64,000 bases of DNA from Mycobacterium syngnathidarum (GTDB lineage: Bacteria > Actinomycetota > Actinomycetes > Mycobacteriales > Mycobacteriaceae). The stretch covers positions 186,001 to 250,000 of the forward strand of contig NZ_MLCL01000062.1 of the NCBI RefSeq assembly GCF_001942625.1, read 5' to 3'. This document shows positions 53,958 through 61,890 of the stretch, one piece after another. How positions within the stretch are numbered: the stretch's first letter is position 1; each line of letters opens with the position of its first letter. Both the position numbers and the translations under genes were made by a program. The notes beneath the pieces are model-generated. The model was not told where the DNA came from and did no database searches. It saw only the letters and a list, made by a program, of their open reading frames with translations.

Positions 53958-55088
53958 TCAAGCTGATACCAGCACAGGTGCGTCTGCGGAATCCGTTTCG
54001 GCGGACTCGATTTCGCGGACGAGCGGCAGCACCTTGGCGCCGAAGTACTCGATTTCCTCTTGGAAATGTAGGAACCCGCCCAGGATGAGGTCCACGCCAC
54101 GTTTGCGGTATGCGGCAATGCGTTCGGCGATCTGTTCAGGCGTTCCGATCAGCTGTGTGCGGAAGCCGTCGTTGTACTGCACGAGGTCCTCGAAGCTGGA
54201 GTCTGCCCACATGCCCTTCCGGTCCCCGGTGGAGTTACCTGCCTGTTGGACTGCACTGCGGAAGCCTTCGACGGCAGGCTTGTTGGCCTTGGCGACAATC
54301 TCGCGCAGGATTTCCTTTGCTTCTTTCTCCGTGTCGCGGGCGATGATGAAGCCGTTCAGCCCCACCTTCACCTCACGGCCGGCGCTGCGGGCGTGGTCGC
54401 GCACCTCGATGACCTGTTCGGTGATGCCGTCGAAGTCTTTGCCGTTGGAGAAGTACCAGTCCGCGTAGTTTCCGCCGTTGCGCCGCGCCGCCGTCGAGTT
54501 GCCGCCCTGGAACAGCTCGGGGTTGGGGCGTTCCGGCGTGTTGAGCGGCTTGGGCTTGAGGGTGAAGTCGTGGATCCGGTAGAAGTCGCCGCGGAAATCC
54601 ACGTCGTCCTCGGTCCATATCTTGCGCAGCACCTGCAGGAACTCGGCGCTGCGCCGGTAGCGCTCGTCATGTTCGAGCCAGGGCTCGCCCAGGTGGGTGA
54701 ACTCGTCTTTGAACCAGCCGGAGACGACGTTGACGGCAAAGCGGCCATTGCTGAGATGGTCGGCGGTGGCCCCGAGCTTGGCCAGCACCGCCGGCTGCCA
54801 CAGGCCGGGATGGATCGCGGCGATGACTTTGAGCCGTTCGGTGGCCAGCAACAGCGCGAGGCTGAAACTCGTCGACTCGTGCTGATACTCGGCACCGTAA
54901 CTGGCCTCATAGCGAACCTGGCTCAGCGCGTACTCGAAGCCGTTGTTCTCGGCGGTCTGCGCGAGCTTCTTGTTGTACTCGTAGTTCCAGTCGGTGCGCT
55001 GCTCGATGTCGCTGGTGACCAGGCCGCCGCTGACATTGGGCACCCAGTAGGCGAACTTGACGTGGTCGGCGATGCGTTCAGTCGTCAT
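53958..55088 (-). CDS. sfnG: FMNH2-dependent dimethylsulfone monooxygenase
   Basis: A 376-residue luciferase-like flavin monooxygenase. The N-terminus VKFAYWVPNVSGGLVTSDIE, FAVNVVSGWFKDEFTHLGEP, and SFEDLVQYNDGFRTQLIGTP match SfnG of Pseudomonas in my memory closely. SfnG converts dimethylsulfone to methanesulfinate so that its sulfur can be used when sulfate is scarce. No SsuE-type reductase or MsuD gene is adjacent. It is divergent from the F420-type oxidoreductase gene and has no M. tuberculosis counterpart at this position that I know of. Confidence 0.9.
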   Translation of the reverse strand: MTTERIADHVKFAYWVPNVSGGLVTSDIEQRTDWNYEYNKKLAQTAENNGFEYALSQVRYEASYGAEYQHESTSFSLALLLATERLKVIAAIHPGLWQPAVLAKLGATADHLSNGRFAVNVVSGWFKDEFTHLGEPWLEHDERYRRSAEFLQVLRKIWTEDDVDFRGDFYRIHDFTLKPKPLNTPERPNPELFQGGNSTAARRNGGNYADWYFSNGKDFDGITEQVIEVRDHARSAGREVKVGLNGFIIARDTEKEAKEILREIVAKANKPAVEGFRSAVQQAGNSTGDRKGMWADSSFEDLVQYNDGFRTQLIGTPEQIAERIAAYRKRGVDLILGGFLHFQEEIEYFGAKVLPLVREIESAETDSADAPVLVSA

Positions 55089-55206
55089 GTCGGAGATCCC
55101 AGCAAACGTGTGGACGCCCGTCGCGGGTATCGCTCGCGGTGAAGTTTTCTTTCCCCTTTCCCCGTCCGGACACGTCCAACGAGACGGACCGTCTTGCTAC
55201 TCGGAC

Positions 55207-55220
55207 TGAAACACGTTCTA
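55207..55220. promoter_or_regulatory. KstR-type palindrome
   Basis: TGAAACACGTTCTA fits the KstR consensus TNNAACNNGTTNNA at every fixed position. It is 9 bp before the ATG at 55230, so a bound repressor would block transcription or its start. KstR controls cholesterol and lipid catabolism genes; I recall Rv0953c as a reported regulon member, but not with certainty. Confidence 0.75.
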
Positions 55221-55229
55221 ATTCTGGTC

Positions 55230-56078
55230 ATGGACTATGGGCTTGTTCTCTTCACCAGTGACCGCGGCATCGCCCCGGCCAAGGCCGCCAAGCTGGCCGA
55301 CGATCACGGCTTCACCACGTTCTACGTGCCCGAGCACACCCATATCCCGATCAAGCGCGAGGCCGCACACCCCACCACCGGTGACGAGTCACTGCCCGAC
55401 GACCGCTACATGCGCACCCTCGATCCCTGGGTGTCGCTGGGCACCGCCTGCGCGGTCACCTCACGGGTGCGGCTGTCGACGGCCGTCGCACTGCCCGTCG
55501 AGCACGACCCGATCACCCTGGCCAAGTCCATCGCAACCTTGGACCATCTGTCGGGCGGCAGGGTCAGCTTGGGCGTCGGATTCGGTTGGAACACCGACGA
55601 ACTCGCCGATCACAACGTGCCCCCGGGCCGGCGCCGCACCATGCTGCGCGAATACCTGGAAGCCATGCGTGCGCTGTGGACCGAGGAAGAGGCCTCCTAC
55701 GAAGGCGAATTCGTGAACTTCGGGCCGTCGTGGGCCTGGCCCAAGCCCGTGCAGTCCCACATCCCCGTGTTGGTCGGCGCCGCCGGCACCGAGAAGAACT
55801 TCAAGTGGATCTCCAAGTCCGCTGACGGCTGGATCACCACGCCCCGCGACTTCGACATTGATGAGCCCGTCAAGCTGCTGCAGGACACCTGGGCCGCGGC
55901 CGGACGCGACGGTGCACCCCAGATCGTCGCGCTGGATTTCAAGCCCGACCCCGACAAGCTCGCGCACTGGCGCGAACTGGGCGTCACCGAGGTGCTGTTC
56001 GGCCTGCCGGACAAGTCCGAGGCCGAGGTGTCGGCGTACGTCGAGCGGCTCGCCGGCAAGTTGGCGTCGCTGGTCTGA
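55230..56078 (+). CDS. LLM-class F420-dependent oxidoreductase (Rv0953c-like)
   Basis: A 282-residue luciferase-like oxidoreductase. MDYGLVLFTSDRGIAPAKAA starts the TIM barrel; VALPVEHDPITLAKSIATLD HLSGGRVSLGVGFGWNTDEL is the family signature region, and VPVLVGAAGTEKNF-like IPVLVGAAG follows. Such proteins use F420H2 or FMN. The start at ATG 55230 has a KstR-type site before it. Corresponds to Rv0953c. Substrate unknown. Confidence 0.9.
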   Translation: MDYGLVLFTSDRGIAPAKAAKLADDHGFTTFYVPEHTHIPIKREAAHPTTGDESLPDDRYMRTLDPWVSLGTACAVTSRVRLSTAVALPVEHDPITLAKSIATLDHLSGGRVSLGVGFGWNTDELADHNVPPGRRRTMLREYLEAMRALWTEEEASYEGEFVNFGPSWAWPKPVQSHIPVLVGAAGTEKNFKWISKSADGWITTPRDFDIDEPVKLLQDTWAAAGRDGAPQIVALDFKPDPDKLAHWRELGVTEVLFGLPDKSEAEVSAYVERLAGKLASLV

Positions 56079-56098
56079 TCGCGGCCGGTGCGCACCGA

Positions 56099-56150
56099 GA
56101 GCTACGCCAGGGTCGTACTAGCTCGACGGGAACGACCCTGGCCGTAGATC
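56099..56150. repeat. Copy of the palindromic intergenic repeat
   Basis: GAGCTACGCCAGGGTCGT and ACGACCCTGGCCGTAGATCT are inverted copies (one base inserted) separated by 15 bases, just downstream of the F420-type oxidoreductase gene. The AGGGTCGT/ACGACCCT core is shared with the copies at 47898, 49065 and 58827. Confidence 0.65.
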
Positions 56151-56231
56151 TCGCGGTCGATCCGGAACGCCATAGCTGATTCAAATACGGCACAGAAGCT
56201 GGGCATAGCCTGAAGTAGCAGGCTCGGGCAG

Positions 56232-57128
56232 GTGAAGCACCACATCGAAGAACACGACCTCGGTCTGACCCACGACATCGCGGTGATCTCCCGCCGACGC
56301 GCACTACGGATGCTGGGTGCCGGCCTCGGTGTGGGCGCGACAGCCATCGCGGCCGGGTGCAGCTCGCGTTCTGCGGACCCGGCGCAAGACTCGGTGGCCA
56401 GCACCACGGTGGTCCAGGCAGCGCCGCAGGAAACCCAGGGCCCCTACCCCGGCGACGGCTCCAACGGGCCCAACGTGCTGATCGAATCCGGCATCGTGCG
56501 TCACGACATCACATCCAGCTTCGGGTCTTACAGCGGTACCGCACAAGGAGTTCCGGTGACGTTGTCCATGACGATGCAGGACCTGGTCAAGGACGGCGCC
56601 GCCGGGACCGGCATGGCCGTCTACGTATGGCAGTGCGATCGCGAGGGCCGGTATTCGCTGTACTCCGAAGGGGCCACCGAGCAGAACTATCTGCGCGGTG
56701 TACAGGTGGCCGACGACAACGGGCGCGTGACGTTCCAGACGATCTTCCCGGCCTGCTATCCGGGACGCTGGCCCCACATTCACTTCGAGGTTTTCGACTC
56801 ACTCGAGACAGCCGTCGCCGGCTCGGATGCCCGGCTGACGTCTCAGATTGCGCTGCCGGCCGAGACGTGCTCGGCCGTGTTCGACTACGACGACGGTTAC
56901 GCCGAGAGCATCGCGAACATCGCGCAGCTGTCTTTGGACACCGACGGAGTCTTCGGCGACGGCTGGGACGCCGAGCTGGCCAGCGTCACTGGTTCGCCGC
57001 AGACGGGTATGGACGTCGCCATCACCATCGGCGTAGCGGATCGCGAATCAAACATTGCCCAGGACACCGGATTCGGCCGGCCCGCGGTGCCACCTCCAGG
57101 TGGGCCGGCTGGACCACCTCCGCGCTGA
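56232..57128 (+). CDS. Exported intradiol ring-cleavage dioxygenase-like lipoprotein
   Basis: A 298-residue protein from GTG 56232. The N-terminus has a Tat-type signal (ISRRRALRMLGAGLGVGATA) ending in a lipobox (AIAAGC, Cys about residue 37), so it should be exported folded and lipid-anchored. The rest is the intradiol dioxygenase fold: QETQGPYPGDGS near the start, a tyrosine in EQNYLRGVQ, and CYPGRWPHIHFEVF with the second Tyr and both His iron ligands. Secreted members of this family exist; a catechol-like substrate is inferred, not shown. No N-terminal dimer helix of cytoplasmic forms is present. Confidence 0.82.
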   Translation: MKHHIEEHDLGLTHDIAVISRRRALRMLGAGLGVGATAIAAGCSSRSADPAQDSVASTTVVQAAPQETQGPYPGDGSNGPNVLIESGIVRHDITSSFGSYSGTAQGVPVTLSMTMQDLVKDGAAGTGMAVYVWQCDREGRYSLYSEGATEQNYLRGVQVADDNGRVTFQTIFPACYPGRWPHIHFEVFDSLETAVAGSDARLTSQIALPAETCSAVFDYDDGYAESIANIAQLSLDTDGVFGDGWDAELASVTGSPQTGMDVAITIGVADRESNIAQDTGFGRPAVPPPGGPAGPPPR

Positions 57129-57153
57129 GAGCCTCAGCCGGGCGCGGTCGCCA

Positions 57154-58680
57154 CTACGCCAGCGTCGCGGTATTCCGCTTCTCGCCGGACTGCACCACGA
57201 TCGACGCGCCCAATGGCTCGCCGTCGGTGAGCAGTTCCAGCAGCGCCTCGTCGGTGGTCGTCGCAAAGAAACGGCTGCCGTCGGAATCCAGACGGCCGAT
57301 GACAATGCCGGTTCGCGGTGTCCAGTCGTAGCGGACCGTATATGTCTCGACAGTGGCCGGCCCGTCAGCTTTTTCGGTGATCGCGATGCGCTCTTGGGTG
57401 TTGAACTCGTCCTGCAACGCGGCGCTGTTGTCGGCCAGCCAATCGGCGGGCTCGGTCGAGTAGATGCCGACCGAGTACTTGCTCGCGATGCCGCCATTTC
57501 CGCCGACAAGTGCGAATTGTCCTGGCTTGTCCCTCATTTCATTGACAGCCTCGGCGATACCGTGCATCGAGTAATTGTTGCCCGGCCTCCCGAAGAACGG
57601 CAGACCACCGGTGAGGGTCAGGCCGCGTTCGTCGTCGGTGGCCAAGCCGGTGCCGTCGCAGATGTTGAACACCGGGAACGGGAAGCAGCTGTACAGGTCG
57701 AACGCCGCGACGTCGTCGAGAGTGATGCCCGCGACCCGCAGCGCCTCGCTCACCGCGATCACGGCAGCATCGCTGTAGCCGAGTTCAGCCCGCTCCAGCA
57801 GCTTGATCTCTTTCATGTCGGCATGCCCACGTAGATACACCCACTTCTCCTCGGGCACACCGAGTTTCCGGGCAGACTCAACCGACATCAGCAGTACCGC
57901 CGCACCCTGGTTGACCTGATCGCGCGCCACCATCAGGCGCGGGTACGGATCACAGATCATCCGATTGCTCTCGGTAACCGTGGCCAGTTCCTCGGCCGAA
58001 CGCTCCGCCGGAGACGACGAATACGGGTTCTTGGCTGCCACTTTGGAGAACGGCGCGAATAGCTCGGCCATCGCCTGTCGATACTCGGCAACGGACAGTT
58101 TCTGCCGCGCCCGGCGGGCGTTCTCCAGCAGGCCGTACTGCACCGGAGCGCCGATCAGCCCGTGCTTGACGGTGTACTCGTCGAAGATGCCGTCGTACCC
58201 ATAGCCGCGGTCCTCGAACTGACCGTCGATGGATTCGGAGTGATCCGGCTTGTCGTCGCGCTTGGAGAAGTGCCGCAGCGTGGAGGTGTTCTCCGAGCCG
58301 AACAGCAACACCACCTGGGCCTCGCCGGCCGCGATGGCCGCAGAAAACTCGGTGACGAGATGCTGGGGGCTCTGACCGCCGATCACTTCGAGGATCGCGC
58401 GGGCCGGCTCGGCGCCGACGTTGCGCGCCACCGAACGCGGGTAGTTGTTGGATACGCCCAGGGTCGCCGACTGCGGGCCGGAGATCTCGAACTGCCGCGT
58501 GCCCGCCACGGTATCGATGGCCTGCGCCACGGCGGCGGTATCGGCGCCGGTGTCGTGCAGGGCCGCCTTGGCCGCCTCCGTGGCCAGCTCGACCGAGGAC
58601 ATACCGCGATATCCCTCGAGGTCGATGCGTTCGGTGAACTGTCCGACGCCGACGATGACGGGGGTGCGCGGATCGACCAT
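57154..58680 (-). CDS. Thiolase-like protein type 1 (TLP1), non-catalytic-looking
   Basis: A 508-residue thiolase-fold protein. MVDPRTPVIVGVGQFTERID is a thiolase N-terminus, but catalytic positions are altered: the CxS motif region reads VIGGQSPQHLVTEFSAAIAA, the C-terminal Cys region reads FALVGGNGGIASKYSVGIYS, and the GHP loop is FFGRPGNNYSMHG. The ~110 extra C-terminal residues fit the OB-like domain of the TLP1 family from mycobacteria (related to Rv0914c). It may bind acyl-CoA rather than cleave it. It converges on the dioxygenase gene. Confidence 0.82.
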   Translation of the reverse strand: MVDPRTPVIVGVGQFTERIDLEGYRGMSSVELATEAAKAALHDTGADTAAVAQAIDTVAGTRQFEISGPQSATLGVSNNYPRSVARNVGAEPARAILEVIGGQSPQHLVTEFSAAIAAGEAQVVLLFGSENTSTLRHFSKRDDKPDHSESIDGQFEDRGYGYDGIFDEYTVKHGLIGAPVQYGLLENARRARQKLSVAEYRQAMAELFAPFSKVAAKNPYSSSPAERSAEELATVTESNRMICDPYPRLMVARDQVNQGAAVLLMSVESARKLGVPEEKWVYLRGHADMKEIKLLERAELGYSDAAVIAVSEALRVAGITLDDVAAFDLYSCFPFPVFNICDGTGLATDDERGLTLTGGLPFFGRPGNNYSMHGIAEAVNEMRDKPGQFALVGGNGGIASKYSVGIYSTEPADWLADNSAALQDEFNTQERIAITEKADGPATVETYTVRYDWTPRTGIVIGRLDSDGSRFFATTTDEALLELLTDGEPLGASIVVQSGEKRNTATLA

Positions 58681-58826
58681 GACAATCTCCTTGACGGATG
58701 TTAATTCGTGAGGCTAACCGATCGGGGTTTGGCGAGGGAAATCGGTGCATATCGCCCTCATCAGCGGCCGCCTAGCACCACGGTTTCGTGGTCTCACCCC
58801 GCGGGAGCCGGGGTCCTAGTGGTGAA

Positions 58827-58898
58827 TGCGCCGCCGTTTCCTACTGCAGGGTCGCCCAGAGCGTGGCGCCGCGACCCTGGTGCAGAAAACGGCGCGCC
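58827..58898. repeat. Copy of the palindromic intergenic repeat
   Basis: GCGCCGCCGTTTCCTACTGC AGGGTCGC pairs with GCGACCCTGGTGCAGAAAAC GGCGCGCC across a ~19-base centre. It is the longest and best copy of the family in this window, immediately upstream of the ATPase-pair promoter. Confidence 0.75.
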
Positions 58899-58916
58899 GA
58901 CGATAAACGCCCAATC

Positions 58917-58959
58917 TGACGTACATTTATATTGACGTACATCAACCTAGACGTAGAAT
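58917..58959 (+). promoter_or_regulatory. Promoter with tandem operator of the ATPase pair
   Basis: TGACGTACAT is present twice (58917-58926 and 58933-58942, 16 bp apart). The second copy overlaps the -35 hexamer TTGACG (58932-58937); TAGAAT (58954-58959) after a 16-bp spacer is an excellent -10. Transcription should begin within the ATG region (58966), so the message is probably leaderless. Direct repeats over the -35 indicate a dedicated regulator that is not obvious nearby. Confidence 0.75.
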
Positions 58960-58965
58960 TGCTTC

Positions 58966-60099
58966 ATGACCTGGCCGGTCCGCCCAATGTCCCTGGTCGT
59001 GGGCGGTATCGTGCCGCCGGCGAACGTCGTCGGCCGGGTCCGCGAGGAGCAGGAGATCCTCGCCAGCCTGCCCGACGGCGGAGCCGCCCTGGTCGGGGAC
59101 CGACGGCACGGCAAGACATCGCTGGCACGCCTCGTCGCGCATACCGCCCGCCAGCAGGGGCTGACGGTGGTGTCGGTCAGCGCGGAACGCCAGACCTATG
59201 CCGAGTTCGTCACCGCACTGGCCGGCGAGCTCGGCCGCATCGACAACGCACTGCGCCAGGAGGTGGAACGCTGGAAGGTCGCCTTCGTCACCGGACCGGT
59301 CCGCTTCGAGCGCACCCGGGCCGAGGCCGCCCTCGACGATCTGCTGCAGCGTGCGGTCGCCCGTGCCGAGCGCGGACCGCTGGTGCTGTTCATCGACGAG
59401 GTCACCGTGCTGGCCCGCAACTTGGAACGGGAAAACCCCGGCGGCGGTGACGCATTCCTGCATCTGCTGCGACGATTCAGACAGGATCACACCGGTCGCC
59501 TCGCCACGGTGCTTTCGGGATCGATTGGCTTTCACCATGTTTCAGAAGACGCGCTGAGCTCCGTGAATGACATCCGCAAAGTCACCGTCGGACCGATCCG
59601 CCATGACCACGCCACCTATCTGGCCGAATGCCTGCTACTGGGTGCGCAGGCCGCCACCACCGATCGGCACCTGGTCGCCGAATCCATTGCGACCGCAGCC
59701 GAAAACGTGCCGTACTACATCCAGCATCTGGTCGCTGCCTCCATGCAGGCGGTGCCGACGCGTCCCGACCAGATACCCGCATTGCTGCGTGCCGCCATCA
59801 TCGACCCGCACGACCCGTGGGACCTGCGGCACTACCGGGACCGGTTGCGCAACTACTACGGGGACGACGCCGCAGCCATCGCCAATCTGCTCGACATCTA
59901 CGCGCACGCCCCGCATCCGTTGAGCGTCGACGCCGCAGCGCACCTCCTCCAGTCCGAGGGCTCCCCGATCCACGACCGCGACCAACTGGTGTCGTTCATC
60001 GAACGCCTCGAACAAGATCACTATCTGCGCCGGGCCGGCGACGACGATTGCTTCGCATCGGGTTTGGTGCAATCGGCGTGGCTGGCCATGAGGCGATGA
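58966..60099 (+). CDS. AAA/STAND-type ATPase with C-terminal winged-helix-like region
   Basis: A 377-residue P-loop ATPase. Walker A is VGDRRHGKTSLARL (about residues 43-56) and Walker B is PLVLFIDEVTVLAR (about 137), with an LSGSIGFHH sensor region. The pattern fits Orc1/Cdc6-related archaeal-type ATPases; the last ~75 residues (PLSVDAAAHLLQSEGSPIHD then VSFIERLEQDHYLRRA) look like a winged helix. There are no spans or signal. Start ATG 58966 is set by the promoter; an internal ATG at 58987 is possible. Only 3 bp separate it from the second ATPase gene. Function unknown. Confidence 0.75.
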   Translation: MTWPVRPMSLVVGGIVPPANVVGRVREEQEILASLPDGGAALVGDRRHGKTSLARLVAHTARQQGLTVVSVSAERQTYAEFVTALAGELGRIDNALRQEVERWKVAFVTGPVRFERTRAEAALDDLLQRAVARAERGPLVLFIDEVTVLARNLERENPGGGDAFLHLLRRFRQDHTGRLATVLSGSIGFHHVSEDALSSVNDIRKVTVGPIRHDHATYLAECLLLGAQAATTDRHLVAESIATAAENVPYYIQHLVAASMQAVPTRPDQIPALLRAAIIDPHDPWDLRHYRDRLRNYYGDDAAAIANLLDIYAHAPHPLSVDAAAHLLQSEGSPIHDRDQLVSFIERLEQDHYLRRAGDDDCFASGLVQSAWLAMRR

Positions 60100-60102
60100 G
60101 CG

Positions 60103-61176
60103 ATGAGCATTCCGCTGTTCTCCCCGGCGGCAGTCGATCCCGACGAGCTCGACGCCCACACCGTCGGACGGGCGGCCCTGCTGTCGCGGCTGACCGACCG
60201 GATCACCGGCGCGGTCCGCGACGGCTCGCGTCCGCACACGCTGCTGCTCGGACCACATGGCAGCGGTAAGACACACACGCTGCACCTCGTGTTGTACCGC
60301 GCACTCTCGGACCGCGAAACAGCGAAACGCACACTGCCACTGATCCTTCCGGAAGACTCCCTGGCCATCGGCAGCTACGGCGATCTTCTGGTCGAGCTCA
60401 TCCGGCCACACCACCCCAATGCGTCGGACCTGCGCAACGACGTGGTCGCGCTGGAGCGGGCCATTCTCGACCACGCCGACGGCCGGATGATCCTGGTGGC
60501 CGCCGAAAACCTGGACCGGGTTTTCGCCGCCATCGGCACAGCCGGCCAGGGCAGCCTGCGAGCGTGGGTCGAAACATCGACAGCCGTCACACTTTTCGCG
60601 ACCGCACCCGCCCTGTTCCGGACTGTCGCGTCGCGCTCACATCCGTGGTATGGCTCGTTCATCGTCGAGGAGTTGCCGGCCCTGACGGCCAGCGAGGGCG
60701 GCGAGATCGTCGCTCGCGCCAACGAGGAGTTGTCTGCCTACGTCCGCTCCCCCGAAGGTCAACACCGGATCGCCGCCATCGACCGACTCATCAGCGGTTC
60801 CCCACGGTTGTGGCACATCATCGCCGACACCGCCGACGTCCCTGCGCTGCAGGCGTTGACGCCGGTGGTGGCCGCGCTGATGGACCGGATCGCGCCGTCG
60901 TATCAGCAGCGGCTCTGGCAGTTGCCGACCGGCGAGCAACGCCTGGTAGTCGAACTCGCGCGCGGCGACGGTTCCCGCACCGTGTCCGATCTCGCTGCAG
61001 CCGTGGGGGTTTCGAACCAGACTGCGTCGGCCGCCCTGGGCCGGCTCGCCAACACCCGGTGGGTGGTAGCTGCGAAATCGGAAGCCGACCGCCGCGTCAC
61101 CTACTACGACCTGGACGACCCCCTGCTGCGCCACGTCGTACGGTACCGCGAGCGAGGCATCGTTCCCACGCCTTGA
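60103..61176 (+). CDS. AAA ATPase with C-terminal MarR-like winged helix
   Basis: A 357-residue ATPase. Walker A is LLGPHGSGKTHTLHLVLYRA (about residues 47-66); the Walker B region ILVAAENLDRVFAAIGTAGQ has Glu-Asn in place of Asp-Glu, a form seen in some AAA_16-type conflict ATPases. The C-terminal ~85 residues are a winged helix (SDLAAAVGVSNQTASAALGR, then LANTRWVVAAKSEADRRVTY). It is cotranscribed with the preceding ATPase. The two are different enough not to be simple duplicates, suggesting a heteromeric complex. No effector (nuclease, protease or toxin) is fused or adjacent. Confidence 0.75.
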   Translation: MSIPLFSPAAVDPDELDAHTVGRAALLSRLTDRITGAVRDGSRPHTLLLGPHGSGKTHTLHLVLYRALSDRETAKRTLPLILPEDSLAIGSYGDLLVELIRPHHPNASDLRNDVVALERAILDHADGRMILVAAENLDRVFAAIGTAGQGSLRAWVETSTAVTLFATAPALFRTVASRSHPWYGSFIVEELPALTASEGGEIVARANEELSAYVRSPEGQHRIAAIDRLISGSPRLWHIIADTADVPALQALTPVVAALMDRIAPSYQQRLWQLPTGEQRLVVELARGDGSRTVSDLAAAVGVSNQTASAALGRLANTRWVVAAKSEADRRVTYYDLDDPLLRHVVRYRERGIVPTP

Positions 61177-61182
61177 CGAGGC

Positions 61183-61222
61183 TGTCACTTAGTGACACAT
61201 TGGAGCTGTCACTAAGTGACAG
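61183..61222. promoter_or_regulatory. Two perfect palindromes, operator of the TetR gene
   Basis: TGTCACTTAGTGACA (61183-61197) and CTGTCACTAAGTGACAG (61206-61222) are perfect odd-centred palindromes whose centres are 24 bp apart. They fill the 50 bp between the second ATPase gene and the TetR start, and the second ends at the ribosome site. The neighbouring TetR protein is the likely ligand, giving autoregulation and perhaps control of the S9 peptidase. Confidence 0.85.
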
Positions 61223-61226
61223 GGAG

Positions 61227-61850
61227 GTGAGGGTAATCAGCGAACGGCAGGACCAGGCGCGTCTGGAGGTGTCACGACACGCCTGCAAGCTGTTCTGGGA
61301 GCGCGGCGTCGCCGGCACCAGCGGTGACGACATCGCCTCGGCAGCAGGGCTTTCCACTCGCACCATCTGGCGCTATTTCCGCGCCAAGGAAAGTTGCGTC
61401 GAACCGGTGCTGGCCAAATCCGCGGACCGATTCATCGACATCCTCAACCGGTGGACGCACGGGCTGTCATTGGCTGAACACCTTGCCGCCGACGGCATTT
61501 CACATCCGTTGACACCACAGGACGTCGAGGACGAGATCAGCGCGATGCGCATCGCCACCATGACTTCGTCCGAGCCCGCTCTGCGGACCTCGTATTTGAT
61601 GGTGCACGACCGGATGGAGCAGGGCTTCATCCCGGTGATCGCCGACCGGTTGCACCTGCCCGCCGACGACCTCACCGTGCGCCTGTGCGCTGCGGCCGTC
61701 ACCGGCGCGTTCCGCGTCGTCGACGAAGACGTCAGCCTGGCGGTGATCGTCGAGGGCAGGAAAGTCACCGAAGAACAAGCGCTCGCGCTCATCGACCGCG
61801 CGATCCGCGATGCCACCAACGGGCGGCTCGGCGGACCCGTCACCTCCTGA
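61227..61850 (+). CDS. TetR-family transcriptional regulator
   Basis: A ~207-residue TetR protein in a frame whose longer upstream part is only a shadow of the ATPase gene. GTG 61227, preceded by AGGGAG, starts MRVISERQDQARLEVSRHAC. The HTH is clear: GVAGTSGDDIASAAGLSTRT IWRYFRAKESC (about residues 31-61). The two palindromes directly upstream are its probable operator. It is followed by an S9 peptidase gene after 40 bp, probably cotranscribed. Confidence 0.85.
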   Translation: MRVISERQDQARLEVSRHACKLFWERGVAGTSGDDIASAAGLSTRTIWRYFRAKESCVEPVLAKSADRFIDILNRWTHGLSLAEHLAADGISHPLTPQDVEDEISAMRIATMTSSEPALRTSYLMVHDRMEQGFIPVIADRLHLPADDLTVRLCAAAVTGAFRVVDEDVSLAVIVEGRKVTEEQALALIDRAIRDATNGRLGGPVTS

Positions 61851-61890
61851 ACGGCCGAAAGAGCTTGCCCGCAAACCCGAAAGGATCGCA

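Noticed and set aside
54246..55142. Rightward open frame opposite sfnG
   Set aside because: Shadow of the sfnG gene; no start signal and no recognisable product.
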